Shown here: in pieces, positions 1 through 8,340 of the stretch
How positions within the stretch are numbered: position 1 is the first letter of the stretch
Layout: each line of letters begins with the position of its first letter
NCBI GenBank assembly: GCA_035628135.1
Contig: DASPKM010000011.1
Coordinates: forward strand, 195,145 to 259,144
Direction of reading: 5' to 3'
Origin: DASPKM01 sp035628135
Lineage (GTDB): Bacteria; Bacteroidota; Bacteroidia; Chitinophagales; Chitinophagaceae
DNA: 64,000 nucleotides
Position numbers and translations under genes: made by a program
The notes under the pieces: generated by a model
Database searches by the model: none
Seen by the model: the letters and a program-made list of their open reading frames with translations, nothing else
What the model was told of the DNA's origin: nothing

Positions 1-1
1 T

Positions 2-1045
2 TATGATGTCGCTTCGAAATCGTACAAGGCATTGCCAGGTGGGGAAGCGTTTATAGTAATGAAGAATTTCGAGAACCAAACCATATGGAAGAACAGCGCC
101 TGCCGCACGTATCATCTCGGCGATGATGTGTTGGGGCTGGAGTGGTACACTAAAATGGGCAGCATTGGCGGCGAAGTGCTGGAAGGCATCCAGAGATCCA
201 TTGGATTGGCCGAAGAAAAATACAAGGGATTGGTGATCGCTAATGATGGACAGAATTTTTCCGCGGGCGCGAATGTAGGCATGATATTCATGCTGGCCAT
301 CGAGCAGGAGTACGATGAATTGGACATGGCCATCCGCATGTTCCAGCAAACAATGATGCGCGCGAGGTATTCCGCCATTCCGGTAGTGGTAGCTCCGCAC
401 GGACTCGCGTTAGGCGGCGCATGTGAGCTTAGCCTGCATTCAGATAAGGTTTGTCCCGCCGCTGAAACATACATGGGGTTGGTAGAAGTGGGCGTGGGCC
501 TGATACCCGGCGGAGGCGGCACCAAGGAATTCGTTTTGCGCGCCGCCGATGAAATGCACGAAGACGAGCCCGAGACCATTACACTAAAAAACCGCTTCCT
601 TACCATTGCAACGGCAAAGGTGGCCACGTCGGCACATGAAGGTTTCGACATCGGCGTGTACCGCAAAGGACAGGATGAAATAGTGATCAATCAACTGCGC
701 AGGATAGCCGAAGCCAAACGAAGCGTGGTGGAATTATACGAAAGCGGGTACAGCATGCCTGTGCCCCGCAAGGACGTCAAAGTATTGGGACGTTCGGCCC
801 TTGGCGCCTTGTATGCGGGCATCAATGGCATGTGGCGGGCCAATTATGCCACGGACCACGATGTGGTGATTGCAAAGAAACTTGCTTTTGTAATGTGCGG
901 CGGTGACCTGAGCGAACCAACGCTCGTCAGCGAACAATACCTGCTTGACCTGGAGCGCGAAGCATTCCTAAGCCTTTGCGGTGAAAAGAAAACGCTGGAG
1001 CGGATCCAGAGCGTATTAAAAGGCGGAAAGCCCATCAGAAATTAA
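2..1045 (+). CDS. 3-hydroxyacyl-CoA dehydrogenase / enoyl-CoA hydratase, C-terminal part (5' truncated by window edge)
   Basis: The frame is open to the first bases of the window, so this is the C-terminal 347 residues of a longer protein. Enoyl-CoA hydratase (crotonase) features are visible: an oxyanion-hole segment NFSAGANVG, a second glycine-rich segment GLALGGACE, and VGVGLIPGGGGTKE. In Bacteroidota this fold forms the C-terminal half of a bifunctional fatty acid beta-oxidation enzyme of about 800 residues whose N-terminal half is the NAD-dependent 3-hydroxyacyl-CoA dehydrogenase. The expected reactions are hydration of trans-2-enoyl-CoA and oxidation of the 3-hydroxyacyl-CoA. The dehydrogenase half lies outside the window, so the bifunctional call is an inference from family architecture. 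Confidence 0.85.
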   Translation, partial: YDVASKSYKALPGGEAFIVMKNFENQTIWKNSACRTYHLGDDVLGLEWYTKMGSIGGEVLEGIQRSIGLAEEKYKGLVIANDGQNFSAGANVGMIFMLAIEQEYDELDMAIRMFQQTMMRARYSAIPVVVAPHGLALGGACELSLHSDKVCPAAETYMGLVEVGVGLIPGGGGTKEFVLRAADEMHEDEPETITLKNRFLTIATAKVATSAHEGFDIGVYRKGQDEIVINQLRRIAEAKRSVVELYESGYSMPVPRKDVKVLGRSALGALYAGINGMWRANYATDHDVVIAKKLAFVMCGGDLSEPTLVSEQYLLDLEREAFLSLCGEKKTLERIQSVLKGGKPIRN

Positions 1046-1149
1046 ACGCATCGTTTATAAATTACGTTGCGCGGAAGCGGGGGGTTTGTCACGCGAAAAC
1101 GGCATTTCGTACCTCGTACACTGTAATCTGAATTTCCTTTGGTACATTA

Positions 1150-1164
1150 GGGAAAATTTTTCCC
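1150..1164. promoter_or_regulatory. 15-bp palindrome directly before the ABC transporter start codon
   Basis: GGGAAAA and TTTTCCC flank a single T, ending at the base before the TTG start at 1165. A degenerate -7-like element, TACATTAG, lies at 1143-1150. A symmetric element at this position could be an operator or a small start-site hairpin. No matching copy elsewhere and no dedicated regulator were found. Confidence 0.3.
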
Positions 1165-2079
1165 TTGTCAATCCTTTCTTTACAAAACATTACTAAATAT
1201 TATGGCAGCATCCGGGCGTTGAACAACGTTTCCATGGAAGTACCCAAAGGTTCGGTCTTTGGGATACTTGGTCCGAACGGAAGCGGTAAAACCACCATGC
1301 TCGGCATTGTGATGGACGTGCTGAAGGCAACGCACGGCACTTACCGCTGGTTTGGCGAAGAACCGACTGCCCAACATCGCCGCAGGATCGGAACGCTGCT
1401 GGAAACCCCGAACTTTTATCACTACCTGTCCGGCGAACGCAACCTGCGCATCAATGCTGAAATAAAAGGGCATGGACTGGAAGATATTCCACACGTGTTA
1501 CAACGTGTGAACCTGTGGGAGCGCAAAAATTCAAAGTTCAGCAGCTATTCGCTTGGCATGAAACAGCGGCTTGCCGTGGCCAATTGCCTGTTGGGCAGTC
1601 CCGACGTGCTGGTATTCGACGAACCGACGAACGGCCTCGATCCCGTAGGCATTGCCGATACCCGCGAGTTAATAAAGAACCTCGCGAAAGAAGGCATTAC
1701 CATTATCCTCGCGAGCCATTTGCTGGATGAAGTGGAAAAGGTTTGTTCACACGTTGCCATCCTGCAAAAAGGTAACCTGCTTGCTTCGGGACATGTGGAT
1801 GAAGTATTGTTAAACGAAGACATTGTAGAGGTAAGCGCGGCCGACCTGGCCCAATTGGAAGCCGCGTTAAAGACAACCAATGGCTGGACTCATATGAAGC
1901 AGGAAGGCGATCTGCTGCAGGTATTTTACCCGCAGGGATCTGTGAAAATGGAAAACATCAACCGTCATTGCTTCGACAAGGGCGTGGTGCTGAACCACCT
2001 GCAGTTGAAACGGAAGAGCCTCGAAACAAAGTTCTTCGAGCTTACCAATGCAGACGTCAACCCCAACAAAAAAAACTAA
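1165..2079 (+). CDS. ABC transporter ATP-binding protein
   Basis: 304-residue ATPase subunit of an ABC-2 type exporter. Walker A GPNGSGKT is at residues 36-43, the signature SLGMKQR at 129-135, Walker B LVFDEP at 149-154 and the H-loop ASHLLDE at 183-189. The last 90 or so residues form a C-terminal extension typical of drug or lantibiotic exporter ATPases of the BcrA/CcmA type. It starts with TTG, just after a palindrome. The permease follows after 12 bases, so the two probably form one exporter. The substrate cannot be told from sequence. The gliding protein GldA was considered, but no specific support was seen. Confidence 0.88.
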   Translation: MSILSLQNITKYYGSIRALNNVSMEVPKGSVFGILGPNGSGKTTMLGIVMDVLKATHGTYRWFGEEPTAQHRRRIGTLLETPNFYHYLSGERNLRINAEIKGHGLEDIPHVLQRVNLWERKNSKFSSYSLGMKQRLAVANCLLGSPDVLVFDEPTNGLDPVGIADTRELIKNLAKEGITIILASHLLDEVEKVCSHVAILQKGNLLASGHVDEVLLNEDIVEVSAADLAQLEAALKTTNGWTHMKQEGDLLQVFYPQGSVKMENINRHCFDKGVVLNHLQLKRKSLETKFFELTNADVNPNKKN

Positions 2080-2091
2080 CCGCAAGCATCT

Positions 2092-2886
2092 ATGTTACAA
2101 CTATTGAAAGTAGAGTGGCTGAAGCTTAAAAACTATCGTACGTTCTGGATACTCTTTGCGTTGTATGTCGCCAGCATTTATGGCATCAATTACATAACAT
2201 ATCTGATACAGCATGAGATACTTAGGGAAATGAAGCAGGAGGGCACCATCAAGGCCATCATTGGCACGCCGTACAGCTTCCCGGATGTATGGATGCAAAC
2301 CCCATACATGACCGGGTTCCTGCTATTCCTGATGGGCCTGGGCATCATCATTCCAACAACCAACGAGTTTTCCTTCAAAACGCACCGGCAGAATATCGTG
2401 GATGGATGGAGCCGCATGGAATTCATCAATGTTAAACTGGCAATGGTGGGTATCATAGCGCTGGCAACCACTATCGTTGTTATCATTACCGCATTGATCT
2501 TCGGCTTCCAGGAAGACGCGCCGTTCTCGATGGAAAAATTCGAGTACATCGTTTATTTCTTTTTCCAGGCGTTTACTTATGGTTGCGCGGCTTTGCTGAT
2601 GTCTATTCTTATTAAGCGATCAGGATTGGTAATGGCAGTTTACTTTGCGTACGCGGTGATCATCGAAAATGTGCTGGGCCTTTACATGATACATAAGCTA
2701 AAGCTGCATGGGGAATATTTACCATTGAACGCATCGGATGCGCTGATACCGTTCCCATTCTTTCAAAGGGCCACCGATACATTTATGGAACAGCCTAATT
2801 ATACCATGCTGTACATATTGGTGCTGGCATACATCGCGCTTTTCATTTTCTTTATCATGCGCAGGTTTCAACGCAGCGATCTTTAA
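2092..2886 (+). CDS. ABC-2 type transporter permease
   Basis: 264-residue membrane protein with about six hydrophobic segments: near residues 17-40, 75-95 (FLLFLMGLGIIIP), 118-138, 150-170, 175-200 and 238-258. This is the usual plan of a short ABC-2 permease. It sits 12 bases after the ATPase gene and is the expected membrane partner of that ATPase. Its stop codon overlaps the stop codon of the convergent epimerase gene in the four bases TTAA (2883-2886), leaving no room for a separate terminator. The substrate is unknown. Confidence 0.85.
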   Translation: MLQLLKVEWLKLKNYRTFWILFALYVASIYGINYITYLIQHEILREMKQEGTIKAIIGTPYSFPDVWMQTPYMTGFLLFLMGLGIIIPTTNEFSFKTHRQNIVDGWSRMEFINVKLAMVGIIALATTIVVIITALIFGFQEDAPFSMEKFEYIVYFFFQAFTYGCAALLMSILIKRSGLVMAVYFAYAVIIENVLGLYMIHKLKLHGEYLPLNASDALIPFPFFQRATDTFMEQPNYTMLYILVLAYIALFIFFIMRRFQRSDL

Positions 2887-3821
2887 TGATTACCCTGGAG
2901 CTGGTTAAGCGCCGCTTCAATGGAAGGATATAAGAACTTGAACCCGGTGTGCCGGGTTTTTTCATTGTTGACGGTAGTGCTCTTCAGCACTTCGATGCTC
3001 ATTTCGCCAAGCACCAGTTTTAATATAAAAGAAGGCACATGCATCGGAAGGGCGAATTTCCCCCGTTCCCGTTTGGCGAGCTCCATCATGAATGTTTTAT
3101 TGCTGACGGGTTGATGGGCCACCGCATTGTACGCGCCGTGCAGTTGCTCATGCTCGAGCGCATGCAAATACAACCTGCAGAGGTCCTGTATATGTATCCA
3201 GCTCATGATCTGCCTGCCGCTGCCCAGGATGGCCGCAATGCCCGTACGCATTGGTTTTTTAAATTCCTGCAACGCGCCGCCTTCATTGGAAAGCACTATG
3301 CCCTGGCGGAATTTCGCTAATCGTTTGCCCATAGCCGTTACAGGTTCGAGGCTTTGCTCCCATTGCAGGCAGGTCTGGCCAAGGAAGTCATCTGCGGCGG
3401 GATCGGTTTCTACAAATCCCCCGCGTTCAACGACGGCAGGATTGTCCGGACCGTACCATCCGATACCGGAAGCAGTGAATACCGATCTTACTTTATTCTC
3501 ATTTTCCTGCAGTGCTTTTACCAGCAATTTTGCGGATTGTACCCTGCTGTCCACGATTTCTTTTTTGCGCTTCTTTGTCCAACGTTTGCCCGCGACGTTT
3601 GCACCTGCGAGGTGAATGATGCGATCAGCTTTTTTAACTGCTCCTATGTCGATGGTTTGGGATGGAATGTCCCATAGGGCATGGGAGATGTTTGGGTGTT
3701 GCTGCTGATGCTTGGTTTTATCACGGGTGAGAACGATGACCGAATGATCATTTTCAATCAGCATTTTTGTAAGCGCTGTACCGATCAGGCCTGTTCCGCC
3801 GGTGATGAGGATGGTGGACAT
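2883..3821 (-). CDS. TIGR01777-family NAD-dependent epimerase (SDR)
   Basis: 312-residue extended short-chain dehydrogenase. The N-terminal Rossmann motif GGTGLIGTAL is at residues 8-17 and a family block HLAGANVAGKRW lies near residue 70. An atypical catalytic region reads SGIGWYG where many SDRs carry YxxxK, and the C-terminal DUF1731 region carries LGEMSIEVLKS. An upstream extension of the frame exists, but the Met at 3821 puts the Rossmann strand at the normal distance from the N-terminus. The family (E. coli YfcH type) has no established substrate. It lies downstream of the ftsZ terminator, so it is probably transcribed separately from the dcw cluster. A second, distant family member is at 44832-45932. 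Confidence 0.85.
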   Translation of the reverse strand: MSTILITGGTGLIGTALTKMLIENDHSVIVLTRDKTKHQQQHPNISHALWDIPSQTIDIGAVKKADRIIHLAGANVAGKRWTKKRKKEIVDSRVQSAKLLVKALQENENKVRSVFTASGIGWYGPDNPAVVERGGFVETDPAADDFLGQTCLQWEQSLEPVTAMGKRLAKFRQGIVLSNEGGALQEFKKPMRTGIAAILGSGRQIMSWIHIQDLCRLYLHALEHEQLHGAYNAVAHQPVSNKTFMMELAKRERGKFALPMHVPSFILKLVLGEMSIEVLKSTTVNNEKTRHTGFKFLYPSIEAALNQLQGNH

Positions 3822-3861
3822 ATGTGCATTGAAGTTAAATATTGTACTACTAACGGTATAA

Positions 3862-3890
3862 AAAAATCCCCTGAACTGTTCAGGGGATTT
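3862..3890 (-). terminator. Rho-independent terminator after ftsZ
   Basis: A perfect 13-bp inverted repeat (AAATCCCCTGAAC and GTTCAGGGGATTT around one base) is followed, on the minus strand, by a run of T. It lies 38 bases past the ftsZ stop codon and just before the epimerase gene, so it should end dcw transcription. Confidence 0.85.
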
Positions 3891-3928
3891 CATTTACAAC
3901 TCAGAATAAGCAGCTAAAAACAAAATTC

Positions 3929-5794
3929 TTAGTCCGGTTTCTTTCCGTCCAGGAAAGTGTTCAGCGTACTGATGCTGGCATTGTTGCTGCCATCGGATTT
4001 TACCTCGTAGTTGCTGTAAAAATCCTGGGCGGGCGATATGGTGTTGTATAATTCTAAATTGCGGCGGATGTAAGCCGGCACAGTCTCAAACTCGTTATTG
4101 GGATCTGCAGCATTGATGTTGAATGACAGATTACGTAATTTCTGTATTCTCTCTGCTGCACGGCGTTTTTGTTCTTCTGCTTCGTCCTGCAGAGCAGGAT
4201 CCTCAGCAGACATGCTTGCCGCCAATGCTTGGTTTACAGTCTGATGGGCCAGGGGCTCGTCCGCCGCTGGAATGTCATCTTTTAGTACGAGCTGCATGTC
4301 AAAAGAAGGTTCTTCTTCTTTTGTGGATTCCGTCGCGCCCGTAGTAAAGATTGGTTCCTTCACAGGTATGTGTTCAGGGTTGGATTGATCCAATTTAGGC
4401 TCCGCATAAATATTGGATGGCTTGGCCAAGTATCCTCCCTTCACTGCAGTTGAGGGAGAATCTTTTGCGCCCCCGTGCGAAGGGGACTTACTATCTTGAT
4501 CGTTGGAAAGAATTTCAGAGATGATGGGCGAATATATTAACTCGATTTTCTCGGGCTCTTCCTTTTTTTCCACAGTAAATTTACCAGTCTCAGCACTCGT
4601 AAAAGTCACAAGCGGCGATTTTTTTTCTTCCAGCTCCATTATTGTCGGCGCCAGCTCCTTTGGAAGCGGGTTGTCTACCACGGGTGCCATTTTGTTCTTC
4701 CGCTCCTCGAACTGCAGGGCGGGCTGGTTGTACAGTTTCTTTTCTTCGCCGGAAACGCCGAGCGTCATTACCACCTTCTCTTCTTTTTTAGGTTCCGGCT
4801 TCTTTTCTTCCTTTATAGTAAAGGGATCTTTGTGCTCGAAACCGGTGGCAATGAGTGTGATGCCGATGTTGGCGTCCAGTGCATTATCGTAGCCCAATCC
4901 CAGTATTACATCCGTATGCTCGCCTGCCTGGGCGATCAGGTAATTCTGGATGATGTCGACCTCATCCATGGTAAACTCGTGCTCGCCTTCGGCCGAATTG
5001 ATGTTGATAAGGATCCATTTTGCCCCCCGTATGTCGTTGTCGTTGAGCAAGGGTGAGTTCAATGCTTCCTCGATAGCCTTTTGTGCGCGGTGCTCGCCCG
5101 ATACGCTGGCGCTTCCCAGTATGGCTACCCCTCCGCTGCGCATGACGGTGCAAACGTCCGCAAAGTCTACGTTGATCTGGCCCGTGCTATTGATAACATC
5201 CGTGATACACTTGGCCGCGGTGGCCAGCACGTTGTCAGCCTTGGCAAAGGCCTCTTTCATTTTGAGGTTGCCGTACTGGTGCCGCAGCTTATCGTTGCTG
5301 ATGACCAGAAGCGTATCCACATACTGTTTCAGCATTCTAATGCCCTCCTCTGCCTGCAACTGCCGCTTCTTACCCTCGTAACCGAAGGGAGTAGTGACTA
5401 TGCCTACCGTCAGGATGCCCAGGTCCTTGCAGATCCTGGCTATGATGGGCGCACCGCCCGTTCCCGTTCCGCCGCCCATGCCCGCGGTAATGAAAACCAT
5501 TTTGGTATTCACTTCAAGGATGCGGCGTATTTCTTCCAGCGACTCCTCGGTAGCCTGCCGACCGATATCGGGATTGGCTCCCGCCCCAAGACCCTGCGTA
5601 AGGTGCGGTCCCAATTGTACCTTGTTGGGCACCTTGCTCAGCGCAATGGCCTGCGCGTCAGTATTGCAGATGATGAAATTCACGCCCTCGATGTTCAGGC
5701 TGTACATGTAGTTAACCGCATTGCTGCCGCCACCACCTACACCGATCACCTTTATGATCGATGATTTCTCCTTCGGTAGATCAAAATGAATCAT
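3929..5794 (-). CDS. ftsZ: Cell division protein FtsZ
   Basis: Tubulin-like GTPase that polymerises into the Z ring at mid-cell and recruits the divisome. The nucleotide-binding T1 segment GVGGGGSNAV is at residues 18-27 and the tubulin signature GMGGGTGTGG at 105-114. The T7 loop and GTPase domain end near residue 330. At 621 residues it is much longer than E. coli FtsZ (383) because of a linker of about 240 residues rich in E, K, P and S. The conserved C-terminal peptide VPAYIRR, which binds FtsA in other bacteria, is near residue 572 and is followed by a further 40-residue tail. It is the last gene of the dcw cluster, 93 bases after ftsA, with a terminator behind it. Part of the linker is encoded by hairpin-forming repeat-like DNA (4435-4486). 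Confidence 0.98.
   Translation of the reverse strand: MIHFDLPKEKSSIIKVIGVGGGGSNAVNYMYSLNIEGVNFIICNTDAQAIALSKVPNKVQLGPHLTQGLGAGANPDIGRQATEESLEEIRRILEVNTKMVFITAGMGGGTGTGGAPIIARICKDLGILTVGIVTTPFGYEGKKRQLQAEEGIRMLKQYVDTLLVISNDKLRHQYGNLKMKEAFAKADNVLATAAKCITDVINSTGQINVDFADVCTVMRSGGVAILGSASVSGEHRAQKAIEEALNSPLLNDNDIRGAKWILININSAEGEHEFTMDEVDIIQNYLIAQAGEHTDVILGLGYDNALDANIGITLIATGFEHKDPFTIKEEKKPEPKKEEKVVMTLGVSGEEKKLYNQPALQFEERKNKMAPVVDNPLPKELAPTIMELEEKKSPLVTFTSAETGKFTVEKKEEPEKIELIYSPIISEILSNDQDSKSPSHGGAKDSPSTAVKGGYLAKPSNIYAEPKLDQSNPEHIPVKEPIFTTGATESTKEEEPSFDMQLVLKDDIPAADEPLAHQTVNQALAASMSAEDPALQDEAEEQKRRAAERIQKLRNLSFNINAADPNNEFETVPAYIRRNLELYNTISPAQDFYSNYEVKSDGSNNASISTLNTFLDGKKPD
4435..4486. repeat. Hairpin-forming insertion-like sequence inside the ftsZ linker
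   Basis: Two adjacent hairpins lie inside the coding sequence: CTCCCT/AGGGAG (4435-4458, around an ACTGCAGT core) and CCCC/GGGG (4470-4486). They are read in frame as a Ser/Pro/Gly/Lys-rich stretch within the disordered linker. The look is that of a palindromic intergenic repeat that landed in a gene, which is an inference. Confidence 0.45.
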
Positions 5795-5887
5795 AGATAT
5801 ATGGGTTAATATGTATACATTTTTTATAGCACAGATTTCATAGGATTGGTGGATGCACAGATAATGGTTCCAGGATAAGGTAGCCTG

Positions 5888-7255
5888 TTAGAACGCCTTG
5901 TCCTCTTCTTCTTTGAACAGGTCGATCAGGTTGTCCTTGAACTTACCCCAGAAGTTGCCGATGCCCAGTCGCCTTTTGCGTTGTGCAACGCTCACGTCTT
6001 CTTCCACCGGCACTTCCACCGTTTCTTCCTTCTGCAATGTTTTCGGTATCTGCATTTGCGCATACCTTATCTCAAATTGCTTGCGGTCGTGCTCATAATC
6101 ATCATATCCTTTTAAAATAAGGCCGATACAGGTGGAGTACACCGGCTTGGCCAGTTCGTCGATATGGCCCGCGGCCAGGTGTTCATTAGGATAACCGATC
6201 CTTGCATTGAGGCCGGTTACGTACTCAGTCAACTGTATCAGGTGTTTCAATTGCGAGCCTCCGCCCGTGAGCACAATGCCTCCATTCAGCATTTTGTTAT
6301 CCAGCCCTACCTGCTTCAGGTGATAGGTAACAAAGTCCAGGATCTCGCTCATCCTTGCCTGGATGATATTCGAAAGATTTTTCACGCTGATCTCCTTGGC
6401 CGGCATTCCGCGCAAGCCGGGAATAGTGATCCACGCATTGGTCTTGGTTTCATTGGCCAGTGCCGAACCGAATTGCACTTTCATTTGCTCGGCCTGGGTT
6501 TTCAAAACACCCAAGCCGGTTTTAATATCATTGGTGATGTTCTCGCCGCCGAATGGTATCACCGCTGTGTGCTTCAGGATGCCTTCGTAAAATACGGCCA
6601 GGTCGGTAGTGCCGCCGCCGATGTCTACAATGGCAACGCCTGCTTCTAAATCTTCCGTGCCCATGACCGCCGATGCAGAAGCGAGTGGTTGCAATACCAG
6701 GTCCTTGGTATGCAGCCCGCTTTTTTCTACCGCGCGGTTGATGTTGCGGATGGCATTCTTATCGCCTGTAATGATGTGGAAGTTGGCGCCCACCTTCACG
6801 CCGCCATAACCGATGGGGTTTGGGATATTCTGGAAATTATCCACGGTAAATTCCTGCGGTATTACATCGATGATCTGGTCGCCGGCGGGAATGTATGTTT
6901 TGTATTGATCGGCCACCAGTTGGTCGATCTCGCGCTGAGTGATCTCGTCGTGCGTTTCCTGCCGCACGATATCACCCCTTGTTTGCAGGCTTTTGATGTG
7001 ATGGCCTGCAATACCCACGTACACTTCGTTGATCTCCAGGTTAGGATTGGAGGCATAGCAGTTGTCCAAAGCCATCCTGATGGCTTTGATGGTTTCATCA
7101 ATATTAAGCACCTGTCCATGCTTTACCCCATTGGAGTTTGCACGGCCAAAACCGAGTATCTCCAGCTTACCGTACTCGTTCTTGCGACCTGCGATGGCGG
7201 CAATTTTGGTGGTGCCTATATCGAGACCTACGATGATGGGTTGTTCGTTATTCAT
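5888..7255 (-). CDS. ftsA: Cell division protein FtsA
   Basis: Actin-like ATPase that tethers FtsZ filaments to the membrane and recruits later division proteins. The phosphate-1 motif GLDIGTTKI is at residues 10-18 and the phosphate-2 motif VDIGGGTTDLAVF at 210-222. The SHS2 (1c) subdomain would lie between them near residues 80-160. The C-terminus carries a basic stretch (KRRLGIG) followed by an amphipathic segment (FWGKFKDNLIDLF) that fits the membrane-targeting helix. Its 455 residues are slightly more than E. coli FtsA. It lies between ftsQ and ftsZ as in the canonical cluster. Confidence 0.97.
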   Translation of the reverse strand: MNNEQPIIVGLDIGTTKIAAIAGRKNEYGKLEILGFGRANSNGVKHGQVLNIDETIKAIRMALDNCYASNPNLEINEVYVGIAGHHIKSLQTRGDIVRQETHDEITQREIDQLVADQYKTYIPAGDQIIDVIPQEFTVDNFQNIPNPIGYGGVKVGANFHIITGDKNAIRNINRAVEKSGLHTKDLVLQPLASASAVMGTEDLEAGVAIVDIGGGTTDLAVFYEGILKHTAVIPFGGENITNDIKTGLGVLKTQAEQMKVQFGSALANETKTNAWITIPGLRGMPAKEISVKNLSNIIQARMSEILDFVTYHLKQVGLDNKMLNGGIVLTGGGSQLKHLIQLTEYVTGLNARIGYPNEHLAAGHIDELAKPVYSTCIGLILKGYDDYEHDRKQFEIRYAQMQIPKTLQKEETVEVPVEEDVSVAQRKRRLGIGNFWGKFKDNLIDLFKEEEDKAF

Positions 7256-7261
7256 TTGAGC

Positions 7262-7299
7262 GTTATTATTAATTATTAATTATTAATCATTAATTATTT
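7262..7299. repeat. A+T repeat (TTAATTA units) between ftsQ and ftsA
   Basis: About five near-identical heptamers of the type TTAATTA fill the spacer and include the ftsQ stop codon (TTA at 7290-7292 on the plus strand). The composition resembles the longer A+T palindromes at 9701-9724 and 49087-49124. Confidence 0.6.
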
Positions 7300-8246
7300 C
7301 TTCCACCGGTGGTGTCGGGCACCAGGTCGTAATTCTTCAGTTGTTGTTCCGAAATGGTGTTTGTTTCCAGCGGCTTTACATTGGCGCGCAATGTGTCAGG
7401 CTGCATGCGTTGCGCTGCAATGATGAGCTGCTGTATTTTTTTTACCGCCATCAGCGAATCGTACTTCGACAACCGCGTTTCGCTTTTCTTGCCGATCACT
7501 TGTCTTGCAAACTGCACATTCACGCGCTCATACCCATTCAATCCGCTCTTGCTCAATACCTGCTGGTAAAACAGGAACAAACGGCGGAACTTCGCTTCTA
7601 TATCGGTACCATCCCCGAATTCAATGATGTGATTGCCGACCGTGGGCACCATTTCAAAATTGCGCTGGGGCGTAATGTCTGCCTGTGCAATTTGCGCCGA
7701 CCAAAACGGCTGGCTGCTGATGAAAACGCTCATGTCCCTTACCTGCCGCATCAGCGCTTTATCGGGCTTGCTCATGCGCGGTCCATCTGAAGGAAATCCT
7801 GTAAACACGGGCAATCGCACGGCTATTTTTTCGGTCAGGGGTAAACGTTCACAGGCGCTATCGATGTAAAAACTGTTTCCCGCAACGGTAAATATCCTGG
7901 CCACCGGTTCTCTTTCCTCCACTCTTATTTTTAATATATTGTTGTTGTCAATGAACAATTGCGCTTCGCGGACCCATGCATGGCGCTCGAGCCTTGCTTC
8001 CATTGTACGCAGGTCGAGCGAGGATGCGGGCATGCCCTGAACAGTATGTGCCGGTATCATCTCCAGTATGTCGGATTTTTCCAGGAACAGTTGTTCGCTG
8101 GCGCCGTGGATGCTGATGTCGTAACCCTTGCAGGTTTCTTCCCGCTTTTTACTAACAGCGGCAATGAGCAGCGCAACCAGTCCCGTACCTGCCAGGCACC
8201 AGCAGGCAAGCAGCACGATCTTCCATATTTTTTTCTTCCAGTTCAT
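7290..8246 (-). CDS. ftsQ: Cell division protein FtsQ/DivIB
   Basis: 318-residue bitopic division protein. A short basic cytoplasmic N-terminus (NWKKKIWK) precedes one transmembrane helix at about residues 9-31, then a periplasmic POTRA-like domain (DISIHGASEQLFL onward) and an FtsQ-type beta domain to the end. FtsQ links the FtsL/FtsB pair and early to late divisome proteins. The frame extends 20 codons upstream, but the Met at 8246 puts the basic segment and helix at the usual position. Sequence conservation in this family is low, so the call rests on topology, length and place between murC and ftsA. Confidence 0.9.
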   Translation of the reverse strand: MNWKKKIWKIVLLACWCLAGTGLVALLIAAVSKKREETCKGYDISIHGASEQLFLEKSDILEMIPAHTVQGMPASSLDLRTMEARLERHAWVREAQLFIDNNNILKIRVEEREPVARIFTVAGNSFYIDSACERLPLTEKIAVRLPVFTGFPSDGPRMSKPDKALMRQVRDMSVFISSQPFWSAQIAQADITPQRNFEMVPTVGNHIIEFGDGTDIEAKFRRLFLFYQQVLSKSGLNGYERVNVQFARQVIGKKSETRLSKYDSLMAVKKIQQLIIAAQRMQPDTLRANVKPLETNTISEQQLKNYDLVPDTTGGRNN

Positions 8247-8340
8247 GATGTATTCATTCCCTGAGAGACCCGCCCAACGGCTTGGGGAACCGTCAGACGG
8301 GTACAAGGCGTGCAGGTGATATCTCCCGCACGCAATTCGC

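Noticed and set aside
1165..2079. ABC ATPase as the gliding motility protein GldA
   Set aside because: The two-gene exporter layout with a short permease and the lack of other gld genes nearby fit a general ABC-2 exporter; nothing specific to GldA was seen.
5081..5764. Long antisense open frame of 227 codons opposite ftsZ
   Set aside because: It is a shadow of the ftsZ reading frame; ftsZ motifs are complete on the other strand and the antisense product has no recognisable domain. The same applies to other long antisense frames over ftsA, ftsI, murE and the L,D-transpeptidase gene.
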